Part shown: positions 30,303 to 39,529 of the stretch, piece by piece
Layout: each line of letters starts with the position of its first letter
Numbering within the stretch: the first letter of the stretch is position 1
Assembly (NCBI RefSeq): GCF_023516435.1
Contig: NZ_CP097332.1
Coordinates: 1,674,001-1,738,000, forward strand
Direction: 5' to 3'
Length of the DNA: 64,000 bases
From: Jatrophihabitans telluris
Lineage (GTDB): Bacteria > Actinomycetota > Actinomycetes > Mycobacteriales > Jatrophihabitantaceae
Notes under the pieces: model-generated
Told to the model about the DNA's origin: nothing
Databases searched by the model: none
Seen by the model: the letters and a program-made list of their open reading frames with translations, nothing else
Program-made: the position numbers and the translations under genes

Positions 30303-31553
30303 TCATACCGGGGAGCTGCCGCCCCCGTCGGCGATCGAGACACGGATGACGCGGTCGTCGGTGGCGATCGGCCGGCCGAGACCGTCACGGTTGGTGGTGG
30401 TGATCCAGAAGGCGCCGTCCGCGCCGGCGATGACGGTGCGCAGGCGGCCGTACTTTTTCGTGAGGGTCGCGGTGAAGTCGGCGGCGGAGGTAGTGGCCGA
30501 CAGTGTCGCCGACACCAGCGACATGCCGGTCGACGTCGCCACGACGATCCGGTCCTGGACCAGCGCGCATCCGCCCGCGCCGGCGAACTTGGGCGGCAGC
30601 GACGTCGCGGCCGCGGACTGGTAGTTCGTCCCTGCATGAAGGATGTTCACCCGGTCGGTGTTGCCGGCACTCACGACCGCGCGCATCCCGCTCTGGTGGT
30701 CGACGCACAGTCCGTCGACGGTGCTGAAGCCGGAGGCGTAGACGAGTGATTTCGGGTCCGGGTTGTTGGGCGCCGGCTGCCCGAGATCGGTCGTGCGCAG
30801 AACCTTGCCGGCCAAGCTTGCGGGGTCGGCGGCCAGCGCGGGCCGGCCGGCGTCCGACGTCCCGATCAGCAGCGCGCCCGTCGCGTCGAAGGCGATCCGC
30901 CCGGCGTTGTGCGTGCTTCCGCGGGGGATGCCGGTCAGCACCGGTGTCGGAGTCCCGCCGACGCTGAAGTGCAGGACCCGATTGTCGGAGCCGGTCGTCA
31001 CATAGGCGTAAACCAGGCCGTCCTCGGCGAAGCTGGGGGACAGGGCCAGATCGAGCAGACCGCCGCCGCCGACGGTGCTCAGGCCGGCGATCGTCTGGAC
31101 GAGCGTCACGGGCTGTCCGGCCTGAGGCTGGACCCGCAGGATGCGGCCGGTGGTCCGTTCACCGACCAGTGCGGTGCCGTCGGGAAGGACCGCGATGCCC
31201 GTGGGCTGGTTCAGCTTGGTCGCGACCACGGCCGGATCGACCGCGGAGGACGGGCTGGTCGAGGGGTTACCGGGTGACTGGCCGCCCGTCGCCGGCGCCG
31301 ACGGCTGAACGCCGGTGCCCGACGGCGACGAGGGTGACGGCGCGGGCAGGGCGTTGCCGGGCACCTGGGGCTGGGGCTCGGCGTTGGCCTGGAAGTCCGG
31401 CTGGGGCACCCAGGTCGGCGCGGCATTGGCGCCGCCGCCTGCGCAACCGCTCAACGCGAGGCAGATGCCGACGACGGTAGCGGTGATACCGGCCGCGGAC
31501 ATCGCCGGGCGGCGGGCGGGCGGGATCAGCGGCACCGCCCCAGTCTGCCCCAT
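30303..31553 (-). CDS. Sorbosone/glucose-dehydrogenase-like lipoprotein (LppZ-like)
   Basis: A 416-residue protein. A twin-Arg n-region (PPARRPAMSAAG) and hydrophobic core end in lipobox LSGC, then comes a ~70-residue Pro/Ser/Thr linker. The beta-propeller begins LNQPTGIAVLPDG and includes LLDLALSPSF and HNAGRIAFDATGALLIGTSDAG, as in the GSDH/PQQ sugar dehydrogenase family. It should be anchored on the outer face of the membrane. ATG 31553 (GAGG just upstream) is preferred to ATG 31502, which would leave too short an n-region. Equivalent by position to LppZ (Rv3006). Catalysis and PQQ use are unproven. Confidence 0.82.
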   Translation of the reverse strand: MGQTGAVPLIPPARRPAMSAAGITATVVGICLALSGCAGGGANAAPTWVPQPDFQANAEPQPQVPGNALPAPSPSSPSGTGVQPSAPATGGQSPGNPSTSPSSAVDPAVVATKLNQPTGIAVLPDGTALVGERTTGRILRVQPQAGQPVTLVQTIAGLSTVGGGGLLDLALSPSFAEDGLVYAYVTTGSDNRVLHFSVGGTPTPVLTGIPRGSTHNAGRIAFDATGALLIGTSDAGRPALAADPASLAGKVLRTTDLGQPAPNNPDPKSLVYASGFSTVDGLCVDHQSGMRAVVSAGNTDRVNILHAGTNYQSAAATSLPPKFAGAGGCALVQDRIVVATSTGMSLVSATLSATTSAADFTATLTKKYGRLRTVIAGADGAFWITTTNRDGLGRPIATDDRVIRVSIADGGGSSPV

Positions 31554-31672
31554 CGACCTCGGTACCAGCGGTGAACCCGTGCTGGACCCGGAGCCGGCGG
31601 CGGCGCCTACCCGCGCCGAGTAGCCCTGGCGGCACAGCGCACCCGCGCCGCGTGCGCTGCCCGGGCGGCGAC

Positions 31673-31678
31673 TAGGTT
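31673..31678 (+). promoter_or_regulatory. -10 element TAGGTT, leaderless type
   Basis: TAGGTT lies 7 bases before the GTG 31686 of the dehydrogenase gene, with no Shine-Dalgarno sequence. Confidence 0.6.
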
Positions 31679-31685
31679 TGTCGTC

Positions 31686-32615
31686 GTGATTTCGATCTGC
31701 CTGCCGTCCTCGACCCTGCTGGACCGGATCGACGCGGTGTCGCCGTCCCTCGGTCTGCGCGAGCGCACGGTGCTCTGGGACGCGGAGGAGCCCTCCGGCG
31801 ACCTGGCCGAGGTCCGGTTCTGGGTCCCGGCCTTCCTGCACGCGAACCCGGAGGCCGCTGCACGCGCGGTCGCGGCGATGCCGGAGCTGCAGGTCGTACA
31901 GACCCAGAGTGCGGGCGTGGACAACTTCATCGGGGTGGTTCGGCCGCCGGTTCAGCTGTGCGATGCGCGCGGGGTGCACGGCTCGTCCACCTCGGAGTGG
32001 GCGTTGACCGCGATCTTGTCCGTGTTGCGGGAATTCCCGCGGTTCGAACGCGCCCAGCACGAGCGTCGCTGGGACTACGCCGTGACCGACGAGCTCGCCG
32101 GCAAGTCCGTGCTCATCGTCGGCGCCGGAGACGTCGGGCGCCAGCTGGAGCGACGTCTGCGCGCGTGCGAGGCCAATCCGGTGCTCGTGGCCCGGACCGC
32201 GCGCGACGACGTTCGAGGCCTGGAGGAGCTTGCCGACCTGCTGCCGAGCGCGGACGTGGTGGTGCTGATCGTCCCCAAGACATCGCAGACGGTCGGCATG
32301 GTCGACGCCGCCTTCCTGGCCCGGATGCGCGACGGTGCCCTGCTCGTCAACGCTGCGCGGGGGCCGGTCGTCGTCACCGACGCGCTGGTGGCCGAGCTCG
32401 AGTCCGGCCGCTTACGTGCTGCCGTGGACGTCACCGATCCGGAGCCGCTGCCGGCCTCGCACCCGCTGTGGAGCGCGCCGAACCTGCTACTCACCCCGCA
32501 CGTGGGCGGCTCGGTGCTCGGCTTCGGCAACCGCGTCGCGGCCCTGGTGGCCGAGCAGATCCGTCGCTTCGACGCCGGTGAGCCGCTGGAGAATGTGGTC
32601 ACGGGCGAGTACTGA
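31686..32615 (+). CDS. D-isomer-specific 2-hydroxyacid dehydrogenase
   Basis: A 309-residue NAD(P)-dependent dehydrogenase. The Rossmann motif is VLIVGAGDVGRQLERRL. The substrate-binding region is QTQSAGVDNF, the catalytic Arg lies in VNAARGPVVVTDAL, Glu in DVTDPEPLPASHPLW and His in LTPHVGGS. It reduces a 2-keto acid or oxidises the corresponding D-hydroxy acid in the cytoplasm. The substrate is not evident; its closeness to branched-chain ketoacid genes is suggestive only. It is expressed from its own leaderless promoter. Confidence 0.9.
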   Translation: MISICLPSSTLLDRIDAVSPSLGLRERTVLWDAEEPSGDLAEVRFWVPAFLHANPEAAARAVAAMPELQVVQTQSAGVDNFIGVVRPPVQLCDARGVHGSSTSEWALTAILSVLREFPRFERAQHERRWDYAVTDELAGKSVLIVGAGDVGRQLERRLRACEANPVLVARTARDDVRGLEELADLLPSADVVVLIVPKTSQTVGMVDAAFLARMRDGALLVNAARGPVVVTDALVAELESGRLRAAVDVTDPEPLPASHPLWSAPNLLLTPHVGGSVLGFGNRVAALVAEQIRRFDAGEPLENVVTGEY

Positions 32616-32641
32616 CCCGAGCCCCTGGTCGTTCACCCTGC

Positions 32642-33016
32642 TCACGCCCGCGGGTCGGGAATTCGACCGGCGCTGGCGCGGACGAGCGGATCGAGTTTGG
32701 TGCTGCGAATGCAAGGTAAACGCAGTTGCGTGCCGCCTTGCTCGACCGCGTAGACCGCGCCGGACTCGGTGAGATTGAGCCCTCGCAACGACTCCCACGC
32801 GACCAGCTCGGACCCGAAGACGGCGCGGGCGGTCAGCCCGGCGGCGTCGACGATGGTGGCGGTGCGGGCCAGGTACAGCGCGGCTCCGAGCGGGACGAGA
32901 TAGACCGCGGCTTGCAGCGGGCCGCGCACGATCGCCGTGCAGCACAAAGCCACGAACGCCACGATCAGGTAGGCCGAACGGGGATGCTTGATCACGGTCC
33001 TCGGGGCCTGGTCCAT
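32642..33016 (-). CDS. PH-domain membrane protein (Cfp6-like)
   Basis: A 124-residue protein with two hydrophobic segments (YLIVAFVALCCTAIV and AAVYLVPLGAALYLA) followed by a short bacterial PH-like domain (TATIVDAAGLTARAVFGSELVAWESLRGL). This is the architecture of mycobacterial Cfp6 (Rv3004), which lies next to ilvB. The function is unknown. ATG 33016 is selected because TAGGCT lies 7 bases upstream (leaderless). The 143-bp gap to ilvD therefore holds two divergent leaderless promoters. Confidence 0.78.
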   Translation of the reverse strand: MDQAPRTVIKHPRSAYLIVAFVALCCTAIVRGPLQAAVYLVPLGAALYLARTATIVDAAGLTARAVFGSELVAWESLRGLNLTESGAVYAVEQGGTQLRLPCIRSTKLDPLVRASAGRIPDPRA

Positions 33017-33023
33017 GCCCGAC

Positions 33024-33029
33024 AGCCTA
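33024..33029 (-). promoter_or_regulatory. -10 element TAGGCT for the PH-domain gene
   Basis: On the minus strand TAGGCT lies 7 bases before ATG 33016. Confidence 0.6.
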
Positions 33030-33147
33030 GGGTCCGCCGGAATGAGACCTGCGTTACCAGTCGGGTTCGTGGTCGCCGGCCCGTCGGGTGTGACCGTGAT
33101 CGGCCTGCTGTCGGTCAGGCCTACGTCGGGGCCGCCGGTGGCCGACG

Positions 33148-33153
33148 TAGGCT
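33148..33153 (+). promoter_or_regulatory. -10 element TAGGCT for ilvD
   Basis: TAGGCT lies 6 bases before GTG 33160, the ilvD start. No Shine-Dalgarno sequence is present. Confidence 0.6.
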
Positions 33154-33159
33154 TTCCCC

Positions 33160-34896
33160 GTGACCGAGAATGCCGCCGAGAACCACGAGCCTGCACAGTC
33201 CACCGAGGTCAAGACCGAGCCGCGTACGCACCGGAAACCGCATTCGCATGCGGTGACCGACGGCATCGAACGCGCCGCCGCCCGGGGCATGTTGCGCGCG
33301 GTCGGGATGGGCGACGACGACTGGCGAAAGCCGCAGGTCGGGGTCGCCTCGTCGTGGAACGAGATCACCCCGTGCAACCTCTCGCTCGACCGGCTCGCCA
33401 AGAAGGCCAAGATCGGCGTTCGCGGCGCCGACGGTTTCCCGATGGAGTTCGGCACGATCTCGGTCTCGGACGGCATCTCGATGGGGCATGAGGGCATGCA
33501 CTACTCGTTGGTGTCGCGCGAGATCATCGCCGACTCGGTGGAAACCGTGTTCCGGGCCGAACGCCTCGACGGCGGCGTCCTGCTCGCCGGGTGCGACAAG
33601 TCGCTGCCCGGCATGCTCATGGCTGCTGCCCGCCTGGACGTCGCCGCGGTCTTCCTGTACGCGGGATCGACCCTTCCCGGCCGGCTGCACGGCAACGACG
33701 TGACGATCATCGACGCCTTCGAAGGCGTCGGCGCCTGCCTGGCCGGCAAGATCACGCGTGCCGAACTGGACGAGATCGAGAAGGCCATCTGTCCGGGCGA
33801 GGGGGCCTGCGGCGGTATGTACACCGCCAACACGATGGCCTCGGCCGCCGAGGCGCTGGGCATGTCGCTGACCGGTTCAGCCGCGCCGCCGGCCCCCGAC
33901 GCACGCCGCGACGCCTATGCCGAACGCTCCGGCGAGGCCGTGGTGCACCTGATCGACGCCGGGATCACGGCCCGCCAGATCATGACCATGGATGCCTTCG
34001 AGAACGCCATCACCCTGGTGATGGCGTTGGGCGGATCCACCAACGCGGTGCTCCATCTGCTCGCCATCGCTCGGGAGGCCGGGGTGAACCTGACACTGGC
34101 CGACTTCAACCGGATCGGCGACAAGGTTCCGCACCTGGCCGACATGAAGCCGTTCGGACGATTCGTGATGACCGACATCGACCGGATCGGCGGTATCCCG
34201 GTGGTCATGAAGGCCCTGCTCGACGAGGGCCTACTGCACGGCGACGCCCTCACCGTGACCGGCAAGACGCTCGCGGAGAATCTGGCCGGCGTCGCGCCGC
34301 CCAAGCCGGACGGCGAGGTCATTCGCACGATGGACCGACCCATCCACCGCACCGGGGGACTGACGATCCTGCACGGTTCGCTGGCCCCCGAAGGCGCCGT
34401 GGTCAAGACCGCCGGTTTCGATGCCGAGGTCTTCGACGGCACGGCCCGCGTCTTCGACCGGGAACAGGCGGCCATGGACGCGGTGGCCGAAGGCAGCTTG
34501 AAGGCCGGTGACGTCGTCGTCATCCGCTACGAGGGTCCCAAGGGTGGTCCGGGGATGCGGGAGATGCTGGCCATCACCGGGGCCATCAAGGGCGCCGGAC
34601 TCGGCAAGGACGTCCTGCTTCTGACCGATGGCCGCTTCTCCGGCGGAACCACCGGACTGTGCATCGGTCACGTGGCCCCGGAAGCCACGGTGGGCGGCCC
34701 GATCGCCTTCGTCCAGGACGGTGACCGCATCGTGGTGGACGTCGCCAACCGCACCCTCGAACTCGACGTCGAGGGCGAGGAACTCGAACGCCGGCGGGCG
34801 GGCTGGGAGCCGATCGCTCCCAAGATCACGACCGGAGTGTTGGGCAAGTACACCAAGCTCGTTCAATCGGCCGCGGTCGGAGCCGTCTGCATCTGA
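33160..34896 (+). CDS. ilvD: Dihydroxy-acid dehydratase
   Basis: A 578-residue IlvD/Edd-family enzyme. The Fe-S and substrate regions are [32 protein letters not shown] and [16 protein letters not shown], supplying the cluster cysteines. [19 protein letters not shown] is the C-terminal active-site serine region. It dehydrates dihydroxyisovalerate and dihydroxymethylvalerate, the last common step to valine and isoleucine. It is monocistronic, with a long hairpin after it. The other branched-chain genes lie 3 kb downstream. Confidence 0.97.
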   Translation: MTENAAENHEPAQSTEVKTEPRTHRKPHSHAVTDGIERAAARGMLRAVGMGDDDWRKPQVGVASSWNEITPCNLSLDRLAKKAKIGVRGADGFPMEFGTISVSDGISMGHEGMHYSLVSREIIADSVETVFRAERLDGGVLLAGCDKSLPGMLMAAARLDVAAVFLYAGSTLPGRLHGNDVTIIDAFEGVGACLAGKITRAELDEIEKAICPGEGACGGMYTANTMASAAEALGMSLTGSAAPPAPDARRDAYAERSGEAVVHLIDAGITARQIMTMDAFENAITLVMALGGSTNAVLHLLAIAREAGVNLTLADFNRIGDKVPHLADMKPFGRFVMTDIDRIGGIPVVMKALLDEGLLHGDALTVTGKTLAENLAGVAPPKPDGEVIRTMDRPIHRTGGLTILHGSLAPEGAVVKTAGFDAEVFDGTARVFDREQAAMDAVAEGSLKAGDVVVIRYEGPKGGPGMREMLAITGAIKGAGLGKDVLLLTDGRFSGGTTGLCIGHVAPEATVGGPIAFVQDGDRIVVDVANRTLELDVEGEELERRRAGWEPIAPKITTGVLGKYTKLVQSAAVGAVCI

Positions 34897-34989
34897 GATC
34901 GTCGCCCCTACCGTCGTGCGGGCGGTGCGCCGGCCGTGGACGTCGGCTCGGGGGCGGATGCACGGCGCTGACGAAACAAGAGCTGATGA

Positions 34990-35037
34990 CAACAAGAAGG
35001 CCCGCCTCCGACAGTGTCGGGGCGGGCCTTCTTGTTG
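34990..35037. terminator. Bidirectional terminator between ilvD and the CAP gene
   Basis: Perfect 17-bp inverted repeat (CAACAAGAAGGCCCGCC at 34990-35006, complement 35021-35037). The loop itself pairs (CCGACA/TGTCGG). It serves the convergent ilvD and CAP-protein genes; the CAP stop is only 8 bases from it. Confidence 0.85.
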
Positions 35038-35045
35038 CTGTCTGG

Positions 35046-35633
35046 TCAGGACTTGGCGAAATCCTCGGTCAGCCAGAGCTTGTGGTGCGCGGCATCGATG
35101 ACGACCGAGATGCCGACCGACTTGGCCGTGCGAGACAAGATGTTCTTGCGGTGCCCGTCGTTGGGCGCCTTCTCACCGAGCATGGCCTTCTCGATGGACA
35201 GGGCGCCGCTGCTGTTGAGCGCGGACGTCCAGCCGATGTTCTCGGCGACGAACTGCCAATGCACGCCCTGGGCGCTGACTCGGCTGCCCAGGTTCTTCTC
35301 GCCGCTGAGCTGGTGGGACAGCGTGTTGGTACGCGCCATCGTCTGGTTGTGCTTGTGAGCACTGAGCTGCAGCGCGGGACTCCAACGCAGGGCCGGCAGG
35401 TGCCTGGCCGCGCGGGCGGCGTTGAGCGCGTTGAAGACCGTGCCGCACACGGTGGCCTTCTTCTTCGCGGCCGGCACTGCCTTGGCAGCGCTGGCCGGGG
35501 CCACCGCCAGGTGAACCGCTGCGGGGGCAACCCGAGTCGGTACGACGCCAGCCGTCGCGGGGGCCGCCAACGCGATGCCCGTAACGGTCACGGCGCCGGC
35601 CAGGATGATTGCGGAGAGTGATCGGATTCGCAC
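35046..35633 (-). CDS. Secreted CAP-domain (SCP-like) protein
   Basis: A 195-residue protein. A Sec signal peptide of about 30 residues (RIRSLSAIILAGAVTVTGIALAAPATAG) is followed by an Ala/Val-rich linker ending in KKK. The CAP domain then runs from VFNALNAARAARHLPALRWS through HNQTMARTNTLSH to NDGHRKNILSR. In bacteria such domains are secreted and of mostly unknown activity. GTG 35633 is chosen because the signal peptide begins there; CAGTAT lies 7 bases upstream on this strand, so it may be leaderless. A 363-bp, lower-G+C control region lies upstream. Confidence 0.85.
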   Translation of the reverse strand: MRIRSLSAIILAGAVTVTGIALAAPATAGVVPTRVAPAAVHLAVAPASAAKAVPAAKKKATVCGTVFNALNAARAARHLPALRWSPALQLSAHKHNQTMARTNTLSHQLSGEKNLGSRVSAQGVHWQFVAENIGWTSALNSSGALSIEKAMLGEKAPNDGHRKNILSRTAKSVGISVVIDAAHHKLWLTEDFAKS

Positions 35634-35996
35634 GGGGGAGATACTGCCATAACTGCCTGTAAACACAGTGTGACGTACAGTAAATTTAACAATCGAAGCG
35701 TGTCCTGACAGGCGATTCCAAGGCCAATGTTCTAGTGGGATCACTCTGTTAACCGTTTAAATCGGGCTAAGCTGGACAGAACCCGAGCTCTATACAGCCG
35801 TTCGTCCATGATTCATCGAATCTTCGAGCCACCTTGCACGGGCCTCACAGATGTAACCCAGGGATGAGAGCGATCTTTCACCCGCCTATATCGACTACTC
35901 AGCGCGATCGCAACCCTCTCGTGATCACGGGACGATAACGGAGATGGTTGCTCTCTGCGATCAGATGATGGGGTGGAGCGGGTCCGGGTCCGCGAC
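35634..35996. other. 363-bp gap upstream of the CAP gene
   Basis: Clearly lower in G+C than its surroundings, with AT-rich blocks (TTAACCGTTTAAAT, TAAATTTAAC) and several TATA-like hexamers on the minus strand. CACAGTGTG (35664-35672) and GTGATCAC (35921-35928) are short dyads. No ORF of note and no recognisable riboswitch core were seen. Confidence 0.5.
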
Positions 35997-37376
35997 TCAG
36001 CGGGGGGTGCGGCGCGCGAGTACCTCGGCCACGGCAACGGCTGCTCGGGCGCCGGAGGCCAACGCGCCCTGCAGGCTGGCGGTGTCGCGGTGATCGCCGG
36101 CGACGAACAGTGAGTCCGAAAGCTGAACGGCTTGGCGCAGCTGCAAGGGAGCGGGAAACCGGGGCAGCGCCCGATCGATCACATCGGCCCGGACGAGCTG
36201 CCAACGGCCGGGATCAACCCCTGCTATCCGGCCCGCATGGACGCGCGCTCGAAGTTCGTCCTCGGCCGACCCCATCGCCCCCAGTGTCGTCGCGGCCAGC
36301 AATGCGCGACCGTCCGGGGAATAGGCCGGCGCGACCGCCGACAGCACCGCCGCGTTGACCACGGGTCCGCGGCGGTCAGCGTCGAGGTGCAGGTAGCGGG
36401 AGGCCGGGTTGATCCTGAAGTCGTCAGCGGCGTACCAGTACGTGGTCAGGGGGCGCATCGCGACCACCGGCAGGCCCGTGAACTCGCTGGCCCGCACCGG
36501 GTCGGTGGCGACTACCACCGCGCGGGCCCGGACGAGCCGCGCAGCGGTTCGGACGGCACTGCCCTCGATCGCGACCACCTCCTCGGACAGCGACACGGTG
36601 CCCGGATGCAGGGAGCGGGCCAGGGCGTCGGGCAATTGCTGCATCCCCCAGGCCGGGACCGCCGGGGTACCGCGGACGAAGGAGCGAATGAGCAGTGACA
36701 CGAAGTGGGCCGAACTCTCGCCGTCGTCCTCGCCCAGCACCCCGGCCAGAAACGGCTCGAGCACTCCCGCTCGCAGGGGTCCGGACAGGCCCGCGGCATC
36801 GAGGGCCTCCCGGTAGGGGCGGTCGGGGTCGGCGAGCAGGCGCTCGACCGGCAAGTACGCGCACCGCGCGGCCCACGCGGCCAGGCGCAGCTTTGCCAGC
36901 GGGGAGCCGAGTGGGGCGGAAATCGCACCGATCAATGCTCTCGGTTCACGCCGCGGGTCACTCAACACGACATGCCCGTCTCCGGTCGCGACGCGCACCC
37001 CGGGGCGGAAGGACTGCAGCTGGAGGTGATCCAGGTCCAGCAGGCCGCGCCGGTTCAGGGCGACCAGGCGAGGGTAGGACGGGTTGATCAGCTGGAACCC
37101 GCGATCGAGCCGGAAACCGTCGACCACGTCGGTCCGCACGCGGCCGCCGACCCGACCGGCCGCCTCGATGACCGTGACGTCCAGACCGCGTTCCTGCAGC
37201 TCGAGCGCGGCGGACAGTCCGGCCATGCCGGCGCCGATCACCACAACGTCGGTGTCGGCGGTATCGGCGGTGTGGGCGGTGTGGGCGGTGGGGGCGGTGG
37301 GGGCGGTGGGGGCGGTGGGGGCGGTGGGGGCGGATCCGCTGGGCTGGTCCGGGCTCGCGGGTTGGCCACTGGTCAT
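35997..37376 (-). CDS. FAD-dependent amine oxidase/phytoene-desaturase-like oxidoreductase
   Basis: A 459-residue flavoprotein. The dinucleotide motif VVVIGAGMAGLSAALEL is followed by VIEAAGRVGGRVRTD, as in flavin amine oxidases and protoporphyrinogen oxidase relatives. The C-terminal FAD signature is DSLFVAGDHRDTASLQGALASG. The substrate is unknown. The first ~50 residues are unusual: nine 9-bp repeats encode APT/AHT/ADT triplets that run straight into the FAD-binding strand. TAGAGT lies 6 bases before the ATG, so the mRNA is probably leaderless. Confidence 0.85.
   Translation of the reverse strand: MTSGQPASPDQPSGSAPTAPTAPTAPTAPTAHTAHTADTADTDVVVIGAGMAGLSAALELQERGLDVTVIEAAGRVGGRVRTDVVDGFRLDRGFQLINPSYPRLVALNRRGLLDLDHLQLQSFRPGVRVATGDGHVVLSDPRREPRALIGAISAPLGSPLAKLRLAAWAARCAYLPVERLLADPDRPYREALDAAGLSGPLRAGVLEPFLAGVLGEDDGESSAHFVSLLIRSFVRGTPAVPAWGMQQLPDALARSLHPGTVSLSEEVVAIEGSAVRTAARLVRARAVVVATDPVRASEFTGLPVVAMRPLTTYWYAADDFRINPASRYLHLDADRRGPVVNAAVLSAVAPAYSPDGRALLAATTLGAMGSAEDELRARVHAGRIAGVDPGRWQLVRADVIDRALPRFPAPLQLRQAVQLSDSLFVAGDHRDTASLQGALASGARAAVAVAEVLARRTPR
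37251..37331 (-). repeat. Nine 9-bp tandem repeats at the start of the amine-oxidase gene
   Basis: On the coding strand the units read GCC-CCC-ACC (five), GCC-CAC-ACC (two), GCC-GAT-ACC and GCC-GAC-ACC. The first five are identical, a sign of recent slippage. The last unit abuts the codons for DVVVIGAG. Confidence 0.93.
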
Positions 37377-37382
37377 GGGTGC

Positions 37383-37388
37383 ACTCTA
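37383..37388 (-). promoter_or_regulatory. -10 element TAGAGT for the amine-oxidase gene
   Basis: On the minus strand TAGAGT lies 6 bases before ATG 37376. Confidence 0.6.
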
Positions 37389-37489
37389 TGGATCGCGCGG
37401 CCCATCGCGCGGGCGGCAACCTATGCAGGCGTCCTCTCACATACTGAGATGACTGTCCCGGCTTGTTGAATGGCGCGGAATCGAGGGTG

Positions 37490-37495
37490 TACTGT
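37490..37495 (+). promoter_or_regulatory. -10 element TACTGT of the ilvB leader
   Basis: TACTGT ends 7 bases before GTG 37503, so the attenuator RNA should begin at the leader peptide start codon. Confidence 0.6.
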
Positions 37496-37502
37496 CTGAC
37501 CT

Positions 37503-37529
37503 GTGCAGCGTCTCGTACTCATCGACTAG
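37503..37529 (+). CDS. ilvB leader peptide MQRLVLID
   Basis: An eight-codon ORF, GTG-CAG-CGT-CTC-GTA-CTC-ATC-GAC-TAG, with four consecutive branched-chain codons (Leu-Val-Leu-Ile). It has no Shine-Dalgarno sequence, and TACTGT at leaderless distance. Stalling on these codons when charged Leu, Val or Ile tRNA is scarce would control the downstream attenuator of ilvB-ilvN-ilvC. Confidence 0.8.
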   Translation: MQRLVLID

Positions 37530-37559
37530 CGCGTCGTCTTTCTCACCAAGACGTCGCGC
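37529..37559 (+). promoter_or_regulatory. Leader hairpin starting at the stop codon of the ilvB leader peptide
   Basis: GCGCGTCGTCTT (37529-37540) pairs with AAGACGTCGCGC (37548-37559): 11 pairs with one T-T mismatch and a 7-base loop. It begins in the TAG of the leader peptide, so a ribosome at the stop would block it. It is the likely pause or anti-terminator component. Confidence 0.7.
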
Positions 37560-37561
37560 CA

Positions 37562-37592
37562 ACCCTTCGTGCCAAGGCACGAGGGGTTTTTT
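37562..37592 (+). terminator. ilvB attenuator terminator
   Basis: ACCCTTCGTGCC / GGCACGAGGGGT, a 12-bp stem with one G-U pair, followed by six T residues (37587-37592). It is an intrinsic terminator 98 bases before ilvB. Confidence 0.88.
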
Positions 37593-37690
37593 GTTGGAAT
37601 TTTCCCTGCTGGGGGCTTCTGACACCAGGCGAGCGATCGCGAACTCCGCACGCACCACAGCCCACACTCGTCGAGAAAGGTTCGAGGGCA

Positions 37691-39484
37691 ATGACTGAGC
37701 AGGCCCCTGAAGCAGCAACCGGAGCCAAGTCACTGGTTCGATCGCTCGAAGAGGTGGGCGCCGAGGTGGTATTCGGTATCCCGGGCGGAGCGATCCTGCC
37801 CGCCTACGACCCGCTGTATGACTCCACAAGAGTCCGCCACATCCTCGTCCGCCACGAGCAGGGCGCAGGACACGCAGCAGAGGGATATGCCCAAGCCACG
37901 GGCAAGGTCGGGGTGTGCATGGCGACCTCCGGCCCGGGAGCCACCAACCTTGTCACCCCGATCGCCGACGCGTTTCTCGACTCGGTGCCGATCGTGGCCA
38001 TCACCGGCCAGGTTCCCTATCCGATGATCGGCACGGATGCGTTCCAAGAGGCTGACATCTCCGGCATCACCCTGCCGATCACCAAGCACAACTTCCTCGT
38101 CCAGCATCCGGAAGAGATCCCGCAGACGATCGCCGAGGCCTTCCACCTGGCCATCAGCGGACGTCCCGGGCCCGTTCTGGTCGACATTCCCAAGGACGTG
38201 CTGCAGGCTCAGACGACATTCTCCTGGCCGCCGACCATCGATCTGCCGGGGTACCGGCCGGTGCTCAAGCCGCACGGCAAGCAGATCCGCGAAGCCGCCA
38301 AGCTCATGGCTGCCGCGCATCGGCCCGTCCTCTACATCGGCGGCGGGGTGCTCAAGGCCCACGCGACGTCCGAACTGAAGCGCCTGGCCGAGCTGACCGG
38401 GATCCCCGTCGTCACGACCCTGATGGCGCGTGGGGCGTTCCCCGATTCACACCGCCAGCACTTGGGAATGCCCGGCATGCACGGCACGGTCGCGGCGGTC
38501 ACCGCACTGCAGAAGGCCGACCTGCTCATCGCCATCGGCACCCGGTTCGACGACCGCGTCACCGGCCGGCTCGACTCCTTCGCCCCCCACGCAACGGTCA
38601 TCCACGCCGACATCGACCCGGCCGAGATCGGTAAGAACCGGACGGCGGAGGTCCCGATCGTCGGCGACGCGCGCGAGGTCATCACCGACCTGATCCCGGC
38701 CATCGAGGCCGAGTACGCCGCGGGCAACCGCTATGACCTCACCGGCTGGTGGCGCCAGGCCGACGGCTGGCGGCGCACCTACCCGCTTGGCTACGAGGAA
38801 CCGGCGGACGGAGCCCTGGCACCGCAGTACGTGATCGAGCGCCTGGGCAAGATCGCCGGTCCGGAAACGATCTTCACCTCCGGTGTCGGCCAGCATCAGA
38901 TGTGGGCGGCCCAGTTCATCTCCTACGAGAATCCCTACACGTGGCTCAACTCCGGCGGCGCGGGAACGATGGGTTATTCCGTGCCCGCTGCCATGGGCGC
39001 CAAGGTCGGTGCGCCGGACAAGCTGGTGTGGGCGATCGACGGTGACGGCTGCTTCCAGATGACCAACCAGGAGCTGGCGACGTGCGCGATCGAGGGAATC
39101 CCCATCAAGGTCGCGGTGATCAACAACGGCAACCTCGGCATGGTCCGGCAGTGGCAGACCCTGTTCTACGACCAGCGGTACAGCCAGACCGAACTGGGCA
39201 CCCATTCGCGCCCGGACTCGGCGAGCCTGACCGGTGCGCGCCCGCGAATCCCGGATTTCGTCAAGCTCGCCGATGCCCTGGGCTGTGTGGGGCTGCGGTG
39301 CGAGAGCCGCGACGACGTCGACGCCGTGATCGAGAAAGCGATGTCGATCAACGATCAGCCCGTGGTGGTCGACTTCACCGTCGGCAAGGACGCGATGGTC
39401 TGGCCGATGGTGGCCGCCGGAACGTCCAACGATCAGATCCTGGCTGCCCGCGACGTCCGGCCGAACTTCGATGACGCCGAATAG
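37691..39484 (+). CDS. ilvB: Acetolactate synthase large subunit
   Basis: A 597-residue ThDP enzyme. [18 protein letters not shown] opens the PYR domain, with the cofactor-activating Glu in [14 protein letters not shown]. The ThDP/Mg motif is [16 protein letters not shown]...[13 protein letters not shown]. It condenses pyruvate with pyruvate or 2-ketobutyrate, the first common step to Val/Leu/Ile. Transcription is controlled by the leader attenuator. The usual partner ilvN is displaced by one gene. Confidence 0.97.
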   Translation: MTEQAPEAATGAKSLVRSLEEVGAEVVFGIPGGAILPAYDPLYDSTRVRHILVRHEQGAGHAAEGYAQATGKVGVCMATSGPGATNLVTPIADAFLDSVPIVAITGQVPYPMIGTDAFQEADISGITLPITKHNFLVQHPEEIPQTIAEAFHLAISGRPGPVLVDIPKDVLQAQTTFSWPPTIDLPGYRPVLKPHGKQIREAAKLMAAAHRPVLYIGGGVLKAHATSELKRLAELTGIPVVTTLMARGAFPDSHRQHLGMPGMHGTVAAVTALQKADLLIAIGTRFDDRVTGRLDSFAPHATVIHADIDPAEIGKNRTAEVPIVGDAREVITDLIPAIEAEYAAGNRYDLTGWWRQADGWRRTYPLGYEEPADGALAPQYVIERLGKIAGPETIFTSGVGQHQMWAAQFISYENPYTWLNSGGAGTMGYSVPAAMGAKVGAPDKLVWAIDGDGCFQMTNQELATCAIEGIPIKVAVINNGNLGMVRQWQTLFYDQRYSQTELGTHSRPDSASLTGARPRIPDFVKLADALGCVGLRCESRDDVDAVIEKAMSINDQPVVVDFTVGKDAMVWPMVAAGTSNDQILAARDVRPNFDDAE

Positions 39485-39529
39485 GCCGAGCGAGCCGAGC
39501 CGACCCGCTGCGACCGTGGGGCCACGGCG

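Noticed and set aside
35046-35744. CAP-protein start upstream of GTG 35633
   Set aside because: The upstream in-frame segment (HWPWNRLSGHAS...) lacks homology and would bury the signal peptide; GTG 35633 puts the signal peptide at the N-terminus.
35634-35996. c-di-AMP (ydaO-type) riboswitch upstream of the secreted CAP protein
   Set aside because: Such riboswitches often precede cell-wall genes in actinobacteria, but I could not find the conserved core segments or the pseudoknotted stems here.
37377-37690. T-box riboswitch upstream of ilvB
   Set aside because: No T-box consensus (TGGNACCGCG-type) is present; a short Leu/Val/Ile leader ORF and terminator explain the region better.
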